Shown piece after piece: positions 6,556 through 7,820 of a stretch of 7,820 nt of DNA. The position numbers and the translations under genes were made by a program. A model generated the notes under the pieces. That model had not been told where the DNA came from. It saw nothing but the letters and a program-made list of their open reading frames with translations, and did not search any database. The stretch spans positions 1 through 7,820 of the forward strand of contig CAJUJZ010000021.1 in NCBI GenBank assembly GCA_910586745.1. The letters are read 5' to 3'. The number at the start of each line of letters is the position of its first letter. The first letter of the stretch is position 1. This stretch comes from an uncultured Mucispirillum sp. (lineage in GTDB: Bacteria; Chrysiogenota; Deferribacteres; Deferribacterales; Mucispirillaceae).

Positions 6556-6977
6556 ACACCATTTGCAAAATAATCTACTGCCATTAAATATGAATCTTCT
6601 CTAAAACCAGCAATAACACCTATGGCAATATCAGAAAGATATGAATGGTGACGGAACTGTTCTCTGGCAAATATATTTGACAGATGAACTTCTATAAATT
6701 TAGCATTAATAGAAAGCAGTGCATCTCTTATAGCTATACTTGTATGAGTATATGCTCCAGCATTAATAATAATCCCGTCATATCCTGATGCTTTTTGTAT
6801 GCAGTCTACTATCTCACCTTCATAATTTGACTGAAAAAAATCTATTTCCATATCATATTTATCTGCCTGCTCTCTAATTAAATCTTCAAGTTCATATAAA
6901 CTGATTTGTCCGTAATGACCTGGTTCTCTTTTGCCAAGCATATTAATATTTGGTCCGTTAATTACTAATATATTCAT
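6546..6977 (-). CDS. aroQ: type II 3-dehydroquinate dehydratase
   Basis: A 143-residue protein, the standard size for the dodecameric type II enzyme that converts 3-dehydroquinate to 3-dehydroshikimate in chorismate (aromatic amino acid) synthesis. Motifs in order: NGPNINMLGKREP (7-19) with lid residue R17; catalytic Y22 in HYG; N72 and H78 in INAGAYTHTS; E96 and H98 in EVHLSN; R109 in FRHHSY. All key residues are kept. The loop after EVHLSN reads IFAREQFRH, with F where His is common. ATG overlaps the TGA of the upstream acidic-protein gene (ATGA at 6977-6974), and AAGGAAAG provides a ribosome binding site 4-5 bases ahead. aroQ next to an M24 peptidase is a familiar bacterial arrangement. 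The usual third partner, elongation factor P, is not in this window. Confidence 0.95.
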   Translation of the reverse strand: MNILVINGPNINMLGKREPGHYGQISLYELEDLIREQADKYDMEIDFFQSNYEGEIVDCIQKASGYDGIIINAGAYTHTSIAIRDALLSINAKFIEVHLSNIFAREQFRHHSYLSDIAIGVIAGFREDSYLMAVDYFANGVWQ

Positions 6978-7820
6978 TTGCTTTCCTTATTATGCTGCAC
7001 TTTTTCTAAAAAGTTTTCTAGTCGCATAAGCTTTCTATCTTTTTCTGAAATATTTATCCTTTCATCATCTGCCATATCGTCATGAGTCATACCAACTGCA
7101 CTTAATATTTCATCCATAATATCACCCTGAGTAAATGGAGCAGATTCGCCTAAATCAATAGACGGGTTATCACTGTCTTTATAACTGTCATCAACTATTT
7201 TTCCATATTGAAAATCATCATCTATCATATCATCATAAGTCATACTGACAAATGATGATGGCACTTGTTTTTTAAGAAGTTCTGTATCTTCATTCTCAAT
7301 TTCATTATCTGCTGTCAGCACACTTTCTTTTGCTGTATATTCTTCTATTATATTCTGGCTGCTTTCTGTTTTGTTTAAAGTATCTTCATTACTTTCTATT
7401 TGTTCTTCAAATACTGGTAATTCTTTATCATCTTCTTTTTCTTCGCTTTCTTCTATTACTGCAGTCTGTTCATATTCTGTTGCTGTCTGGCTGTTAATAT
7501 CCGTATTTTCTAGTGTTCCATCTATTTCTTTTAAAGCATCTTCCTCCTGCAAAGCTTCTGCTAAATCTTCGCTGGCATCTTCTTCACTTGATAAAACAGA
7601 TAGTAAATCAGATGTATCACTATATTCTGGAGTTTCATTAACAGAATTTTCTCCCTGCAGGGCTTCTGCTAAATCTTTGCTGGCATTTTCTTCACTTGAT
7701 AAAACAGATAGTAAATCAGCTGTATCATCATATTCTGGAGTTTCATTAAAAGAATTTTCTCCCTGCAGGGCTTCTGCTAAATCTTTGCTGGCATCTTCTT
7801 CACTTGATAAAACAGATAGT
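6974..7820 (-). CDS. acidic tandem-repeat protein, 5' end beyond the window
   Basis: The frame is open without a stop from the window edge to TGA 6976-6974, giving 281 visible residues and no start codon of its own. The upstream part consists of 36-residue repeats (DLLSVLSSEEDASKDLAEAL followed by QGENSFNETPEYDDTA), two complete copies plus partial copies at each end. A long stretch rich in Glu, Asp, Ser and Thr follows. Near the C-terminus are two related motifs (SMTYDDMIDDD and GMTHDDMADDE), then a charged, probably helical tail (DRKLMRLENFLEKVQHNK). There is no hydrophobic segment in the visible part. I recognise no family. A C-terminal LENFLEKV-type tail is seen in some TPR-type proteins, so a TPR N-terminus outside the window is possible but unproven. 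It is the first visible gene of the aroQ-peptidase operon, with a 4-nt overlap to aroQ. The TTG at 7552 is not a real start because the frame and repeat homology continue upstream. Confidence 0.75.
   Translation of the reverse strand, partial: LSVLSSEEDASKDLAEALQGENSFNETPEYDDTADLLSVLSSEENASKDLAEALQGENSVNETPEYSDTSDLLSVLSSEEDASEDLAEALQEEDALKEIDGTLENTDINSQTATEYEQTAVIEESEEKEDDKELPVFEEQIESNEDTLNKTESSQNIIEEYTAKESVLTADNEIENEDTELLKKQVPSSFVSMTYDDMIDDDFQYGKIVDDSYKDSDNPSIDLGESAPFTQGDIMDEILSAVGMTHDDMADDERINISEKDRKLMRLENFLEKVQHNKESK
7546..7820. repeat. 108-bp in-frame tandem repeats, continuing past the window
   Basis: The 20-base marker beginning CACTTGATAAAACAG recurs at 7585, 7693 and 7801, exactly 108 bp apart. 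The complete units 7585-7692 and 7693-7800 differ at only five positions. A more diverged partial copy fills about 7546-7584. As 108 is a multiple of three, gain or loss of units keeps the frame. Near-identity at the DNA level indicates recent duplication or gene conversion, so the copy number probably varies between strains. Confidence 0.9.

Noticed and set aside
7546..7820. Repeats considered as a CRISPR array
   Set aside because: The units are contiguous 108-bp coding repeats in one open frame without unique spacers.

Overview
The window comes from a low-GC genome (roughly 30% by eye). Signal peptides, a Na+/dicarboxylate carrier and frequent gene decay suggest a host- or gut-associated, probably Gram-negative bacterium. 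A Deferribacterota-type (Mucispirillum-like) source would fit, but that is a weak inference and no marker here fixes the taxon. Every credible gene is on the minus strand, so in transcription order the window reads from its right end to its left.

Right end (7820 to 5491): a three-gene operon with overlapping ends. First comes the 3' part of a very acidic protein whose visible N-terminal part is built from near-identical 36-residue (108 bp) tandem repeats running off the window. Next is aroQ (type II 3-dehydroquinate dehydratase, shikimate pathway), then an M24 Xaa-Pro-type aminopeptidase. The gene junctions are a 4-nt ATGA overlap and a 10-nt overlap, so the three are probably translationally coupled.

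Middle (5490 to 3567): an AT-rich spacer of 358 bp holds a likely promoter and 5'-UTR hairpin. It is followed by a complete 508-residue DASS/SLC13 sodium:dicarboxylate symporter and a hairpin terminator just after its stop.

3490 to 2594: the wreck of a gene for a small secreted protein of unknown family. It carries at least three frameshifts and several in-frame stops, but a recognisable signal peptide and a strong downstream terminator remain.

2495 to 492: a second operon encodes (i) a secreted two-domain carboxymuconolactone-decarboxylase-like protein with a C-terminal cupin, (ii) an NADPH-dependent FMN reductase / iron-sulfur-flavoprotein family protein and (iii) a secreted cyclophilin-like-fold protein. 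The flavoprotein is broken by a one-base shortfall in an A run just before its cysteine cluster. The other two genes look intact. The spacings (8 nt, then ATGA overlap) indicate one transcript.

Left end (491 to 1): two tandem 118-bp elements with terminal inverted repeats (MITE-like palindromic repeats), a perfect 8-bp dyad, and a possible 32-codon ORF with a good ribosome binding site and a signal-peptide-like sequence. The window shows no large novel system. The most notable signals are the repeat-bearing acidic protein coupled to aroQ, the frameshifted flavoprotein inside an otherwise intact operon, and the paired palindromic elements.
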